This document shows, one piece after another, positions 1 to 8,927 of a DNA stretch of 39,966 bases; the first letter of the stretch is position 1; every line of letters starts with the position of its first letter. Origin of the DNA: Rhodobacter sp. (lineage in GTDB: Bacteria; Pseudomonadota; Alphaproteobacteria; Rhodobacterales; Rhodobacteraceae); NCBI GenBank assembly GCA_030066215.1, contig JASJCA010000018.1, positions 1 through 39,966 on the forward strand, in the 5' to 3' direction. The translations under genes and the position numbers were made by a program. A model generated the notes under the pieces. That model had not been told where the DNA came from. It was given only the letters and a program-made list of their open reading frames with translations, and did no database searches.

Positions 1-82
<82 letters not shown>

Positions 83-154
83 ACCGCGCTGCCGAAGGCG
101 GCGCAACCAGAAAAGCGCGCCGCAGGCGCTCAATTTGGACATGCCCGGCTATGA
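83..154 (+). CDS. Possible 3' end of an upstream permease gene
   Basis: A reading frame open from the poly-C edge ends in TGA at 152-154, overlapping the ATG of the next gene at 151-153 in the ATGA arrangement typical of coupled genes. The last residues read PEKRAAGAQFGHARL. In polyamine ABC operons the gene before a PotI-type permease normally encodes the partner permease (PotH/PotB), so this may be its C-terminus. The fragment is too short to show any family signature, so the call rests only on the overlap and on operon logic. Confidence 0.3.
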   Translation, partial: TALPKAAQPEKRAAGAQFGHARL

Positions 155-972
155 GGCGCTTTTCCTGGTTCAACGCCACCTCGCTGACGCTGGGCTTCGC
201 CTTCCTCTACCTGCCGATGGTCATCCTGATCGTCTACAGCTTCAACGGTGGCCGGCTGGTCACCGTCTGGTCGGGGTTTTCGACCAAGTGGTATGGCGAG
301 TTGTTCCGCAACGAGGCCTTCCTCGACGCCGCTTGGGTCACCTTGCGCGTCGCCGTTTTTTCCTCGACCATCGCCACCGCGCTCGGCACCATGGCGGCCT
401 ATGTGCTGGTCCGCGGCGGGCGGTTCGCCGGCCGCACGCTGTTTTCCGGCATGATCTACGCGCCCCTGGTGATGCCCGAGGTGATCACCGGGCTGTCGCT
501 CTTGCTGCTCTTCATCGGCATCGGCCTCGACCGCGGCATCCTGACCATCGTTCTGGCCCACACCACGTTTTCGATGTGCTACGTCTCGGTCGTCGTCTCG
601 TCGCGGCTCGTCACATTCGACCGCTCGCTGGAAGAGGCCGCGCTGGACCTTGGCTGCACCCCCTTCGACGCCTTCCGCCTGGTCACCCTGCCGATCATCG
701 CGCCGGCGGTGATCTCGGGCTGGCTTCTGGCCTTCACGCTCTCGCTCGACGACCTGGTCATCGCGTCCTTTACCTCCGGCCCATCGGCCACCACGCTGCC
801 GATCAAGATCTTCTCGGCCGTCCGGCTCGGCGTCAGCCCCGAGATCAACGCGCTGTCGACGATCCTCATCGCCTTGGTCACCGTGGGTGTGATAACCGCC
901 TCGCTGGTCTCGAAACGCGCCATCGTCCGGCGCCGGCGCGAAGAGCAGGCGGCAGTCAAGGCCGTCGCATGA
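151..972 (+). CDS. potI: ABC transporter permease, PotI/PotC-like (polyamine type)
   Basis: A 273-residue inner-membrane permease with about six hydrophobic segments; the first is at residues 12-32 after the short N-terminal stretch MRRFSWFN. The ATPase-contact (EAA) loop is visible around residues 160-185 (EEAALDLGCTPFDAFRLVTLP), followed by SLDDLVIASFTSGP, which is characteristic of the PotC/PotI branch. Length fits the family. In such transporters two permeases, an ATPase and a periplasmic binding protein import putrescine or spermidine; the other parts would lie left of the window. The gene ends with an ATGA overlap onto a glutamine-synthetase-like ligase gene, supporting a putrescine-import and catabolism operon. 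The substrate is inferred from family and neighbour; other PotI-branch proteins carry related cationic or acidic compounds. Confidence 0.85.
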   Translation: MRRFSWFNATSLTLGFAFLYLPMVILIVYSFNGGRLVTVWSGFSTKWYGELFRNEAFLDAAWVTLRVAVFSSTIATALGTMAAYVLVRGGRFAGRTLFSGMIYAPLVMPEVITGLSLLLLFIGIGLDRGILTIVLAHTTFSMCYVSVVVSSRLVTFDRSLEEAALDLGCTPFDAFRLVTLPIIAPAVISGWLLAFTLSLDDLVIASFTSGPSATTLPIKIFSAVRLGVSPEINALSTILIALVTVGVITASLVSKRAIVRRRREEQAAVKAVA

Positions 973-2303
973 GTTTCCTTGACGCGTTCGCGGATTACGA
1001 AGCCCGCCACGGCACGCCCGACCGGATCGAGCTGTTGCTGCCGGACATCAACGCGATCCTGCGCGGTAAGTGGCTGCCCGGGACCGACGCGAAAAAGTTG
1101 GCGAACGGCCAGGTGCGGCTGCCGATCTCGACCTGTGCGCCGAATATCCTGGGCGAGGAGCTGCCCCAGACCGGGCTCGGCATCGTCGCGGGCGATCCAG
1201 ACGGTGTGATGGTGCCGGTGCCCGGCACGCTGAAACCGGTGCCCTGGGCGCCGGGGCATGTGGCACAGGTCCTGGTCCGGATGGAGCCGCCGAGCCCGGC
1301 CTTTGCCGGCCTGTCGACCCGGGACCATCTGGCCGCGGTGGCCGGCCGGTTCGCCGCGCGCGGGCTGACGCCGGTCCTGGCGACCGAGCTGGAGTTCTAC
1401 ATCCACCAGCCGCGCGAGCACCCCGACACGGCCCCGCGCCCGCCCGCCTTCGCGCCGGAGGCGCAGAATTACGAGCTGGCGGTGCTCGACCGGACCGAGG
1501 CGATCCTGCGCGCGATCCGCGAAGCCTGCGACATCCAGGGCCTGCCGACCGATGCGCTGATCGCCGAATACGGGCCCGGGCAATACGAGATCAATTTCCA
1601 CCACACCGACAATGTCTGCGCCGCCGCCGACACCGCGGTCTTGTTCCGCCGCCTGGTGCGCGGCGTGACCGCCCGGCACGGCATGGCCGCGACCTTCATG
1701 GCCAAACCCTATGCCGACCACCCCGGCAACGGCATGCATGTGCATGTCAGCCTGACCGGCGCAGACGGCAATATCCTGTCGGCGCACCAGGGCGTCGCCG
1801 CGCCCCTGCAGCACGCGGTGGCGGGGCTGTTGGCGACGATGGCCGAGGCGCAGGCGGTCTTCGCCCCGCATCTGAACTCGTACCGCCGCTTCGCGCCGGG
1901 CAGTTTTTCGCCCAACCGGCCAGACTGGGGCCTCGACCACCGCGGCGCGGCGGTGCGGCTGCCGCAGACCGCGGGCCCCGCGGCGCGGCTGGAACACCGG
2001 ATCTGCGGCGCCGACGTCAACCCTTACCTGGCGGTGGCGGCGATCCTGGGCGGCATTCTCTACGGGCTCGACACTGAACCGCCCCTTCCCCCGCCGCTCG
2101 ACGCGGCCGACGCGGCGCCTGCCGCGCCGCTGGCGCATGACTGGCGCGCCGCCGTCGACCGCTTCGCCGCCTCCACCTTCGCCGCGGACCTGTTCGGTGC
2201 CCGGTTCCGCGACATCTACGCCACGCTGAAGACCGACGAGATCGCCAAACTGACCGCCGAGATCGCCCCGGTCGAATATCGCACCTATCTCGACCGGATT
2301 TGA
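969..2303 (+). CDS. puuA: Glutamine synthetase family ligase, PuuA-like (gamma-glutamylputrescine synthetase)
   Basis: A 444-residue protein of the glutamine synthetase superfamily, which joins an amine to the gamma-carboxyl of glutamate using ATP. The start at 969 overlaps the permease stop (ATGA). The N-terminal beta-grasp part contains IELLLPDINAILRGKWLP; the catalytic part has ATELEFYIH (metal-binding glutamate), GPGQYEINFHHTDN, GNGMHVHVSL (ATP/ammonia-site histidines) and a C-terminal NSYRRFAPGSFSPNRPDWG and RLEHRICGADVNPYL, all in the expected order. The sequence resembles the PuuA/gamma-glutamylpolyamine group rather than biosynthetic GlnA: it lacks the adenylylation loop, and it sits beside a polyamine permease. 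The likely role is the first step of the gamma-glutamylated putrescine pathway in the cytoplasm. The exact amine substrate is inferred. Confidence 0.8.
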   Translation: MSFLDAFADYEARHGTPDRIELLLPDINAILRGKWLPGTDAKKLANGQVRLPISTCAPNILGEELPQTGLGIVAGDPDGVMVPVPGTLKPVPWAPGHVAQVLVRMEPPSPAFAGLSTRDHLAAVAGRFAARGLTPVLATELEFYIHQPREHPDTAPRPPAFAPEAQNYELAVLDRTEAILRAIREACDIQGLPTDALIAEYGPGQYEINFHHTDNVCAAADTAVLFRRLVRGVTARHGMAATFMAKPYADHPGNGMHVHVSLTGADGNILSAHQGVAAPLQHAVAGLLATMAEAQAVFAPHLNSYRRFAPGSFSPNRPDWGLDHRGAAVRLPQTAGPAARLEHRICGADVNPYLAVAAILGGILYGLDTEPPLPPPLDAADAAPAAPLAHDWRAAVDRFAASTFAADLFGARFRDIYATLKTDEIAKLTAEIAPVEYRTYLDRI

Positions 2304-2333
2304 GACGGGGCGGGGGCGGACATCCGTGCAATG

Positions 2334-2511
2334 CCCCGGGGCACGGAATCAAGGGGCGCAGCCCCGCCGTGCCCATCGCCAACCCGCCCCGGAGGGGTGG
2401 CGATTGGTCGACACCTACGCACCGCGTGCGGTCCTACGGACTCGACGGCCATAAAGCGCACCCGTTCAGACGTCGGCTCGCCACCCCGCGGGTCGGCGGT
2501 GGGCACGGCTT
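2334..2511 (+). repeat. Dispersed repeat with inverted termini, copy 1
   Basis: This 369-base gene-free stretch between the ligase gene and surE (2304-2672) holds a repeat whose reverse complement recurs at 28050-28216. The most conserved blocks are CTACGGACTCGAC, GCCATAAAGCGCACC and CGCCACCCCGCGGGTCGGCG. The two ends (about 2371-2404 and 2478-2505) are imperfect inverted repeats of one another, built on CCATCGCC..ACCCGC and GCGGGTCGGCGGTGGG. It has no convincing reading frame. It looks like a small non-autonomous mobile or structural element (MITE-like), but no target-site duplication was identified. The left flank also has a perfect 12-base palindrome TGCCCCGGGGCA at 2331-2342. The rest of the gap shows nothing further except AAGGAGGGG at 2643-2651, too far from the surE ATG to be a standard ribosome site. 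Confidence 0.75.
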
Positions 2512-2672
2512 CTCGCGAAGCGTCCAAAGCCCCTCCGCAACCCGCTCCCCACCCGGGCCGCGCCCCCTCGCCTCCCGCCCAAATGCGCCGGCTTTTTCGA
2601 CGAAAACGCCGCGCCCGCTTGCCGCTCTGAGACCGCTCTTCTAAGGAGGGGCGAAACAACGGGGCCTCGTGC

Positions 2673-3458
2673 ATGCGCATCCTGATCACCAACGACGACG
2701 GCATCAATGCCGAGGGGCTGAGGGTCCTCACCGCCATCGCCGAAGAGGTCGCCGGCGACGGCGGCGAGGTCTGGACCGTGGCGCCCGCCTTCGAACAGTC
2801 CGGCGTCGCGCATTGCATCAGCTATACCCACCCGTTCATGTCCGCCGAACTCGGGCCGCGCCGGTTCGCCGCCGAGGGCTCGCCCGCCGATTGCGTGCTG
2901 ACCGCGCTTTACGACGTGATGGCCGATGCCCGGCCCGACCTGGTGCTCTCGGGCGTCAACCGCGGCAACAACGCCGCGGAGAACGTGCTGTATTCCGGCA
3001 CCATCGGCGCGGCGATGGAGGCGGCGCTGCAGAACGTGCCGGCGATCGCGCTCAGCCAGTTCTACGGCCCCGGCAACTTTCAGCTCGACGACACCTTCGA
3101 GCCGGCAACGCGGTTCGGCGCCGGCCTGGTGCGCGATTTGCTGGACAAGGGGCTCTGGGAGGGCGGCGACTACCGGCTGTTCTACAACGTGAACTTCCCG
3201 CCGGTCCCGGCCAGCGAAGTGAAGGGCGTCAAGGTGACAAGCCAGGGCTACCGCGACGACACCTTCTTTGGCGTGGAGCCGCACCAGTCGCCGTCGGGCC
3301 GCAAGTTCCTTTGGATCAAGGGCGGGCCGCAGCACAAGCCCACGGCGCCCGGAACCGACGCGCGGGCCAATCTCGATGGCTATATCTCGGTCACGCCGAT
3401 GCGCTGCGACCTCACCGCGCACGACACGCTCGCCGCCTTGCGCGAGCGGCTGGAATGA
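2673..3458 (+). CDS. surE: 5'/3'-nucleotidase SurE
   Basis: A 261-residue survival protein SurE, a divalent-metal nucleotidase that removes phosphate from nucleoside monophosphates and is linked to stationary-phase fitness. The family signature is at the N-terminus: [16 protein letters not shown], with the metal-binding Asp pair of the NDDG motif at residues 8-9. Further family blocks are [15 protein letters not shown] and [26 protein letters not shown], which carry metal and phosphate ligands. Length is typical. The gene is followed after 19 bases by pcm and then by an NlpD-like lipoprotein gene, the classic surE-pcm-nlpD linkage of proteobacteria. The ATG at 2673 gives the exact family N-terminus although no close Shine-Dalgarno site is visible. 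Confidence 0.97.
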   Translation: MRILITNDDGINAEGLRVLTAIAEEVAGDGGEVWTVAPAFEQSGVAHCISYTHPFMSAELGPRRFAAEGSPADCVLTALYDVMADARPDLVLSGVNRGNNAAENVLYSGTIGAAMEAALQNVPAIALSQFYGPGNFQLDDTFEPATRFGAGLVRDLLDKGLWEGGDYRLFYNVNFPPVPASEVKGVKVTSQGYRDDTFFGVEPHQSPSGRKFLWIKGGPQHKPTAPGTDARANLDGYISVTPMRCDLTAHDTLAALRERLE

Positions 3459-3477
3459 AACGAGTGCGGCCGACGCC

Positions 3478-4119
3478 ATGACGCTCGACGCAGAAGGCAA
3501 GATGCAGTTTCTCTTCGCCCTGCGCTCGAAGGGGGTGACCGACAAGCGCGTGCTGCAGGCGATGGAAACCGTCGACCGGGGCGAGTTCGTCACCGGGCTT
3601 TTCGCCGAGCGCGCCTACGAGGACATGCCGCTGCCGATCGCCTGCGGCCAGACCATCAGCCAGCCCGCCGTGGTCGGGTTGATGACCCAGGCGCTGGATG
3701 TGCGACCGCGCGACAAGGTGCTCGAGGTCGGCACCGGATCGGGCTACCAGGCGGCGATCCTCAGCCAGCTCGCGCGCCGGGTCTACACCGTCGACCGCCA
3801 CCGCCGCCTGGTGCGCGAGGCGCGCGCCGTCTTCGACCGGCTTGGCCTCGTCAACATCACCGCGATCACCGGCGACGGCAGCCACGGCCTGCCCGACCAG
3901 GCGCCGTTCGACCGCATCCTGGTGACGGCGGCCGCCGAGGACCCGCCAGGTCCGCTCTTGGCGCAACTTAGAGAAGGCGGTATCATGGTACTGCCGGTCG
4001 GCCAGTCGGATGCGGTGCAAAGCCTGATAAAGGTGACGAAAACCGCGGACGGGCTGGACTATGACGAGCTGCGGCCGGTGCGTTTCGTGCCCCTCGTCGA
4101 GGGGCTAGGACAGGATTGA
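3478..4119 (+). CDS. pcm: Protein-L-isoaspartate O-methyltransferase
   Basis: A 213-residue cytoplasmic repair enzyme that methylates abnormal L-isoaspartyl residues in aged proteins with S-adenosylmethionine, allowing their return to aspartate. The SAM-binding motif I is [19 protein letters not shown], preceded by [14 protein letters not shown], the substrate-site block of the family; the post-motif acidic residue is in VYTVDR. The C-terminal part ends in the [12 protein letters not shown] block shared by Pcm proteins. Start: the ATG at 3478 gives [20 protein letters not shown], the usual N-terminus; other in-frame start codons upstream lie inside surE and lack support. It is probably co-transcribed with surE (19-base gap) and with the lipoprotein gene that follows after 43 bases. 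Confidence 0.96.
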   Translation: MTLDAEGKMQFLFALRSKGVTDKRVLQAMETVDRGEFVTGLFAERAYEDMPLPIACGQTISQPAVVGLMTQALDVRPRDKVLEVGTGSGYQAAILSQLARRVYTVDRHRRLVREARAVFDRLGLVNITAITGDGSHGLPDQAPFDRILVTAAAEDPPGPLLAQLREGGIMVLPVGQSDAVQSLIKVTKTADGLDYDELRPVRFVPLVEGLGQD

Positions 4120-4162
4120 CGCGAACGCCCCGGGCAACAAGGGGCCGCGGAGAGGACGAGCG

Positions 4163-5338
4163 ATGGCAGATTTCCGCCGATCCAAGAGCTATGCCCTGAT
4201 GCTGGGCGCCGCGCTGGCCGTGGCCGGCTGTTCGGATGGGTTCGACCTGGACCTGCGCGACCTGGGCGGCGGCTTCGACACCACCGACGCGGTGCGCCAG
4301 CCGACTGAGCGGCGCCCCAACCCCGACGCGCGCGGCATCATCTCGTACCCCAACTACCAGGTCGCCGTCGCCCGGCGCGGCGACACGATTTCCGACGTCG
4401 CGGCCCGCGCCGGGGTCGATGCCGAGGAACTGGCGCGCTATAACGGCATCCCCGCCGGCACCGCCCTGCGCCGCGGCGAGGTCGTGGTGCTGCCCGCCGG
4501 CGCCGCCCCGCCAACGGCGCTCGGGACCGGCGCGCCCGGCCCCAGCGAAGAGATCGACATCGCCACCCTGGCCGACACCGCGCTCGACCGCGCCGAACGC
4601 CAGGACCCGCCGCCGCAATCCGCCGCACCCGCGCCGCCGACCCAGACCGGGCCAGAGCCGATCCGCCACAAGGTGGCGCGCGGCGAGACCGCCTATTCGA
4701 TCTCGCGGCTCTACAACGTCTCGGTGCGGTCCTTGGCCGACTGGAACGGGCTCGGGCCCGACCTGGGCGTGCGCGAGGGGCAGGTCCTGTTGATCCCGGT
4801 CGCCGCGCAGCCGGTCGAGACCGCCGCGCGCGACCCCGAGCCCGTGGTCACCGACCCTGGCGAAGGCAGCGTGACGCCCGAACCGCCGAGCGCCTCGAAA
4901 CCGCTGCCCGACGACGACACCGAGACCGCCGCCACCACCGCGCCGCCCTCGCCCAACTTGGCCGGCGACCGGACAGCGGCCTCGGACCGCTCGGAATTCA
5001 TGATGCCGGTCACCGGCAGCGTGATCCGCGGCTACGAGAAGGGCGTGAACGACGGCATCGACATCGCCGCCGCGCCGGGCACCGCCGTGCGCGCGGCCGG
5101 CGACGGCACCGTGGCGGCGATCACCCGCGACACCGACCAGGTGCCGATCCTGGTCTTGCGCCACCCCGGCAACCTGCTGACGGTCTATGCCAATATCGAC
5201 GGCGTCAAATTCGCCAAGGGCGACAAGGTCAGCCGCGGTCAGGCCATCGCCGAGGTGCGCGAGACCGAGCCCAGCTTTCTGCATTTCGAGGTCCGCGAGG
5301 GTTTTGAGAGCGCCGATCCGGTGCCCTACATCAACTGA
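4163..5338 (+). CDS. NlpD-like LysM/M23 lipoprotein with degenerate peptidase site
   Basis: A 391-residue envelope lipoprotein. Residues 1-22 form a lipoprotein signal with lipobox VAGC (lipidated Cys23). Two LysM peptidoglycan-binding domains lie near residues 62-112 and 165-213, separated and followed by Pro/Ala/Thr-rich linkers; a LytM/M23 domain spans about 280-390. In active M23 enzymes zinc is bound by H and D of HxGxD and by the last H of HxH. Here the first motif reads GVNDGIDI (Asn for His), the usual YAHL block reads YANI, and the HxH motif reads FLHFEVR (first His lost). It should therefore lack hydrolase activity and act like NlpD/EnvC, which activate cell-wall amidases during division. 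Start: ATG preceded by GAGAGGA. Context: third gene of surE-pcm-nlpD. Confidence 0.88.
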   Translation: MADFRRSKSYALMLGAALAVAGCSDGFDLDLRDLGGGFDTTDAVRQPTERRPNPDARGIISYPNYQVAVARRGDTISDVAARAGVDAEELARYNGIPAGTALRRGEVVVLPAGAAPPTALGTGAPGPSEEIDIATLADTALDRAERQDPPPQSAAPAPPTQTGPEPIRHKVARGETAYSISRLYNVSVRSLADWNGLGPDLGVREGQVLLIPVAAQPVETAARDPEPVVTDPGEGSVTPEPPSASKPLPDDDTETAATTAPPSPNLAGDRTAASDRSEFMMPVTGSVIRGYEKGVNDGIDIAAAPGTAVRAAGDGTVAAITRDTDQVPILVLRHPGNLLTVYANIDGVKFAKGDKVSRGQAIAEVRETEPSFLHFEVREGFESADPVPYIN

Positions 5339-5716
5339 CCCGCCGGGCATTGTTCACGGGGGCCGAACAGCCGCGCGGCGCAATCGTGGCGCCGCCGGTT
5401 CGGTCGTCACGGCGCCGCCGCTGGAGCGGGAAACAATCACGTCCCTGACCGCCGATCCGCCGCTGAATTGAGACAATTCGGCGGCAAATCCTCGGAATCC
5501 GACCAATTTGCGGCGAATTTTCCGAAAACTCTCCCCGATCCCTCCGCAAGACCGACCGTTTCCTCTGCCAGAACAATCCCACGACGTGGCTGGGCAACGA
5601 TATGTGGACCGAAACGACCAGAACCAGGGGCAGTCCAAGGCGCGCGCTGCGCGGCGCCGCCCCTGACCTATACTCGCTTGCTGCCCCCTCGCGTTTTCTG
5701 ACGTCAGAGGCCGGGC
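5339..5716. promoter_or_regulatory. Intergenic region with palindromes upstream of the RTX/Hint gene
   Basis: No gene is visible in these 378 bases. Three structures stand out: a short perfect hairpin GAATTG-AGA-CAATTC at about 5464-5478; a GCAAAT..ATTTGC pair shortly after it; and a perfect 12-base palindrome TCTGACGTCAGA at 5697-5708, only eight bases before the ATG of the RTX/Hint gene. TATACT at 5669-5674 could be a -10 element but has no good -35 partner. The stretch 5460-5560 is richer in A and T than its surroundings, as expected of a promoter region. The palindrome next to the start codon could be an operator. Confidence 0.4.
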
Positions 5717-8215
5717 ATGGCCACCTATAAGGTCAGGTTCTACGACTTCGACCCGAACGGGTTCATCCCGACGGGCACCGGCTCGACCTTCACCTGGACG
5801 GGCCCGGCCGATGCCGACGGCAAGGCCACCATCTTCGACACCGAGACCGGGACCGAGGGCGTCACCCTCGACGACGACAGCGCCGGCGGCGAGACCGCGA
5901 CGGCGGATGTCGACCTCAACGGCACCACGTCGACGGGGTCCAACGTCGATGCCGAACGCGCCTGGACGGTCGAGGACACGGTTACCGGCGACATCTTCCA
6001 GATCGTGGAATTCGACGTCGAGAACGGCTCGGCCGCGGGCGACTACACCCTGTCCGAAATCCCGCTGGTGGCCAATCGCAGCTACGAGGTTCTCGCCTAC
6101 GACAGCAACCCAGACGTCACGGCCGGCGACATCGCCTTTGATTCGACCGACTATGTGGCGCCGCCGCATGTGGTCACCGGCACCAGTGGCGCCGACGACA
6201 TCGACGCCAGCTATACCGGCGACCCGCAGAACGACCAGGTCGACGACGGCTATGCCGGCGGCGCGGATGGCAACGACAACGACATCGAGGGCCTGGGCGG
6301 CAACGACACCATCGACGGCGGGCTGGGCGACGACACCATCGACGGCGGTACGGGGCGCGATTCGATCGACGGCGGGGTCGGCGACGACCTGGTCTTCGGC
6401 CGCGGCGGGCGCGATACGATTTCTGGCGGCGACGGCGACGACGACCTGCGCAGCAACGGCGGCGCCGACGAGGTCGACGGCGATGCCGGCGACGACACCA
6501 TCGACGGCGGCGGCGGCAACGACAGCCTCACCGGCGGCGACGGCAATGATTCAATCGAGGGCGGCAACGGCGCCGACACGATCCTGGGCAACGATTCCAG
6601 CCCGCCGGTCAGCCTGCGCGAAGGCCTCGACTGGAGCCTCGAGGGCTCGGACGGCACCAGCGTCGCCGCGGGCTTCACCCAGGACACCGGGTCGATGGAC
6701 GTCACCGTCTCGTTCACCGACGACGGCAACAACAACCCCACCTTTCTGATCGAATCGACCGACACGCAATACACCGAGACCGGCGAGGAATTCGATCCGA
6801 ACTCGGCGCTTTACCTCTATGGCAACGGCGACGACGCGACATCGACCACCACCATCGACTTCGCTGCCGGCACCGGCAGCCAGATGCAGGACGAGGTCGA
6901 GAACGTCACCTTCCGGATAAATGACATCGACGCGTTCTCCGGCAACCACGAGGACGTCGTCACCGTCAACGCCTTCGATGCCGGTGGCAGCGCAGTCACC
7001 GTGACGCTGACGCCCGAGGGCGACGACACCACGTCGGGCAACACCATCACCGCCGGCAGCGCGCTCGACGATCCTGACGACGCCAACGGCTCGGTCCTGG
7101 TCGAGATCGACGGGCCGGTGGCGCAGATCGAGATCATCTATACCAACGGCGACAACGGCACCCAGGCGATCCATGTCACCGACATCTTCTTCGACACCAT
7201 CGTCGCCACGTCCGGCATCGACGACGACGTCCTCGATGGCGAAGGCGGCACCGACTCGATCGATGGCGGTCTCGGCGACGACACCATCACCGGCGGTGCG
7301 GGCGACGACACCATGACCGGCGGCGCCGGCGACGACGTCTTCGTCCTCGCCGACGGCTCCGACGACGACACGATCACCGATTTCGACACCGACGACGACG
7401 ATGGAGACGGGTTCTTCAACGACCAGCTCGACGTCACGAACCTCACCGATGCCGGCGGCAATCCGGTCGATGCCTGGGACGTGGTGGTCAGCGACGACGG
7501 CTCTGGCAATGCGCTATTGAGCTTTCCAAACGGCGAGTCGGTTGTGCTGCAGGGTGTGGCGCCGTCAGAGGTGACCGGCGCGCAGCTTCTGAACTCCGCC
7601 GGCATCCCCTGCTTCACCCCCGGCACTCTGATCGCGACGCCGCGCGGCGAGGTGCCCATCGAAGCGCTGAAGACGGGCGACCGGGTGACCACGCGGGATG
7701 GTCCGCCGCAAGAGATCCTGTGGCTCGGCGAGCGCAGTCTCGGCCCGCCGGACCTGCTGGCCGCGCCACACCTCAAACCGATCCTGATCCCGCAAGGGGC
7801 GGTGGGCAACCACACGCCCCTGTTGGTGTCTCCGCAGCACGGCATGCTGTTCGGCCCGGACCACGGGCTCGACGGGGAACGTTTCGTGCGCGCCAAGCAC
7901 CTGGCCGAGGCGCCCGGGCCGGTGCGCATCGCGCATGGCAAGCGCCGGGTGCGATACATCCACCTGATGTGCGCGCGCCACCAGGTGATCTATGCCAATG
8001 GCGCGCCGACCGAGAGCTTCTACCCCGGCCCCCAAACCCTGCGCATGTTCTCCGGCGAGACGCTGATGGAGTTGCGGCGCCTGATCCCCAGCCTTGGCTC
8101 AGGACCGGTCGCCGAGACCTACGGTCCTCCGGCCCGGCCCTATCTGACACGGCGCGAGGCGATGCAGGTGCTCGACCTTCGTTGCGCGCTCGCGGCGGCG
8201 CGACAGGCGGCCTGA
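5717..8215 (+). CDS. Large acidic RTX (calcium-binding) protein with C-terminal Hint domain
   Basis: An 832-residue, very acidic protein with no Sec signal peptide. The N-terminal part (about 1-180) is unrecognised. Residues 190-295 hold an array of RTX nonapeptides (GGxGxDxxx; for example GGNDTIDGGLGDDTIDGG) that fold as a calcium-binding beta roll. Residues 300-500 form a beta-rich domain of unknown type, and a second, shorter RTX block lies at about 510-545. From Cys632 (CFTPGTLIATPRGEVPIEALKTGD) a Hedgehog/intein (Hint) domain runs to about residue 770, containing the MCARHQVIYANG block. RTX proteins are usually exported by type I secretion; Hint domains can self-cleave. The probable role is a secreted or surface protein that processes itself. 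No type I exporter is in the window. The gene ends two bases before a convergent gene. Confidence 0.85.
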   Translation: MATYKVRFYDFDPNGFIPTGTGSTFTWTGPADADGKATIFDTETGTEGVTLDDDSAGGETATADVDLNGTTSTGSNVDAERAWTVEDTVTGDIFQIVEFDVENGSAAGDYTLSEIPLVANRSYEVLAYDSNPDVTAGDIAFDSTDYVAPPHVVTGTSGADDIDASYTGDPQNDQVDDGYAGGADGNDNDIEGLGGNDTIDGGLGDDTIDGGTGRDSIDGGVGDDLVFGRGGRDTISGGDGDDDLRSNGGADEVDGDAGDDTIDGGGGNDSLTGGDGNDSIEGGNGADTILGNDSSPPVSLREGLDWSLEGSDGTSVAAGFTQDTGSMDVTVSFTDDGNNNPTFLIESTDTQYTETGEEFDPNSALYLYGNGDDATSTTTIDFAAGTGSQMQDEVENVTFRINDIDAFSGNHEDVVTVNAFDAGGSAVTVTLTPEGDDTTSGNTITAGSALDDPDDANGSVLVEIDGPVAQIEIIYTNGDNGTQAIHVTDIFFDTIVATSGIDDDVLDGEGGTDSIDGGLGDDTITGGAGDDTMTGGAGDDVFVLADGSDDDTITDFDTDDDDGDGFFNDQLDVTNLTDAGGNPVDAWDVVVSDDGSGNALLSFPNGESVVLQGVAPSEVTGAQLLNSAGIPCFTPGTLIATPRGEVPIEALKTGDRVTTRDGPPQEILWLGERSLGPPDLLAAPHLKPILIPQGAVGNHTPLLVSPQHGMLFGPDHGLDGERFVRAKHLAEAPGPVRIAHGKRRVRYIHLMCARHQVIYANGAPTESFYPGPQTLRMFSGETLMELRRLIPSLGSGPVAETYGPPARPYLTRREAMQVLDLRCALAAARQAA

Positions 8216-8217
8216 GG

Positions 8218-8679
8218 CTACTGCTCTTCTTCCTTTTCGCGCGGATCGATTTCGACGATATTGCCCTCACGGATGCTGAAGTTGCCAGAGGCTGAAACCG
8301 ACACCAGCACCTCTTGGCGCGCGGTCCGGCTGCGGCCGTTCTCGTCGATCGGCGTGTTGATCTCGATCCGCTGCGCCGTGGATCCGGTGATCTCGTAGGT
8401 GTATTCGCCGTCGAACGGCGTGCCGTATTTGGCCAGGTCCATTTTTGGCTCTTGGCCTTCCGAAAACAGGGTAGCGCTGTAGTCGCGGGGCCCACTGACC
8501 GTCAGGGTGAGGTTCTTCAGCCCCTTTGGCGCCTCCTTGATGCCGAAGGCGAGCGTCAGCCCGCCGAACTCCTCGACGACCACCAACTGCGGTTCGGAAT
8601 GGCCCTCGGCATGGGCCGGCGCCGCGAGGCCGAGGGCCAGGGCAATAGCGGACGCGGTGTGCAGGATCGGTCGGGTCAT
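8218..8679 (-). CDS. Small secreted protein of unknown function
   Basis: A 153-residue protein with a clear Sec signal peptide (MTRPILHTASAIALALGLAAPAHA, cut after AHA) and a mature part rich in beta-forming residues, without cysteine. It reads as a single small periplasmic beta domain: LTLTVSGPRDYSATLFSEGQ, then YTYEITGSTAQRIEINTP. The C-terminal tail EIDPREKEEEQ is strongly charged. I do not recognise a family. The stop codon is two bases from that of the convergent RTX/Hint gene, and no gene lies upstream in the same direction for 270 bases, so it is probably transcribed alone from a promoter in 8680-8760. Confidence 0.75.
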   Translation of the reverse strand: MTRPILHTASAIALALGLAAPAHAEGHSEPQLVVVEEFGGLTLAFGIKEAPKGLKNLTLTVSGPRDYSATLFSEGQEPKMDLAKYGTPFDGEYTYEITGSTAQRIEINTPIDENGRSRTARQEVLVSVSASGNFSIREGNIVEIDPREKEEEQ

Positions 8680-8927
8680 GGTTCAATCTCCCCCTTTTTC
8701 GCGCCCACCCGTACGGGCCCCGGGCGCTAGAATTGACACGTGACTATGGGGTGAGGCTAGCGCGAAGCCGGCGTTGCCGCAACTCTGCAGGTGGGACGGC
8801 CGCGCGCGGGGCTTTTGGCGGCGGCTTTCAGCGTCTGCGCCCCGGCCGACACGCCGCGCTCGCCTGAGCGGTCGGACCGCTAGACTTAACCCATTGTCAG
8901 GCTTGGTAAATCTTTGAACGTACGGTC

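Noticed and set aside
2300..2644. Open frames across repeat copy 1
   Set aside because: They are not conserved in repeat copy 2, where insertions and deletions shift the frame, so the repeat is not coding.
6250..7380. Highly repetitive GGCGGC/GACGAC sequence, possible DNA repeat array
   Set aside because: It encodes the RTX nonapeptides of the protein at 5717; the repetition is explained at the protein level.
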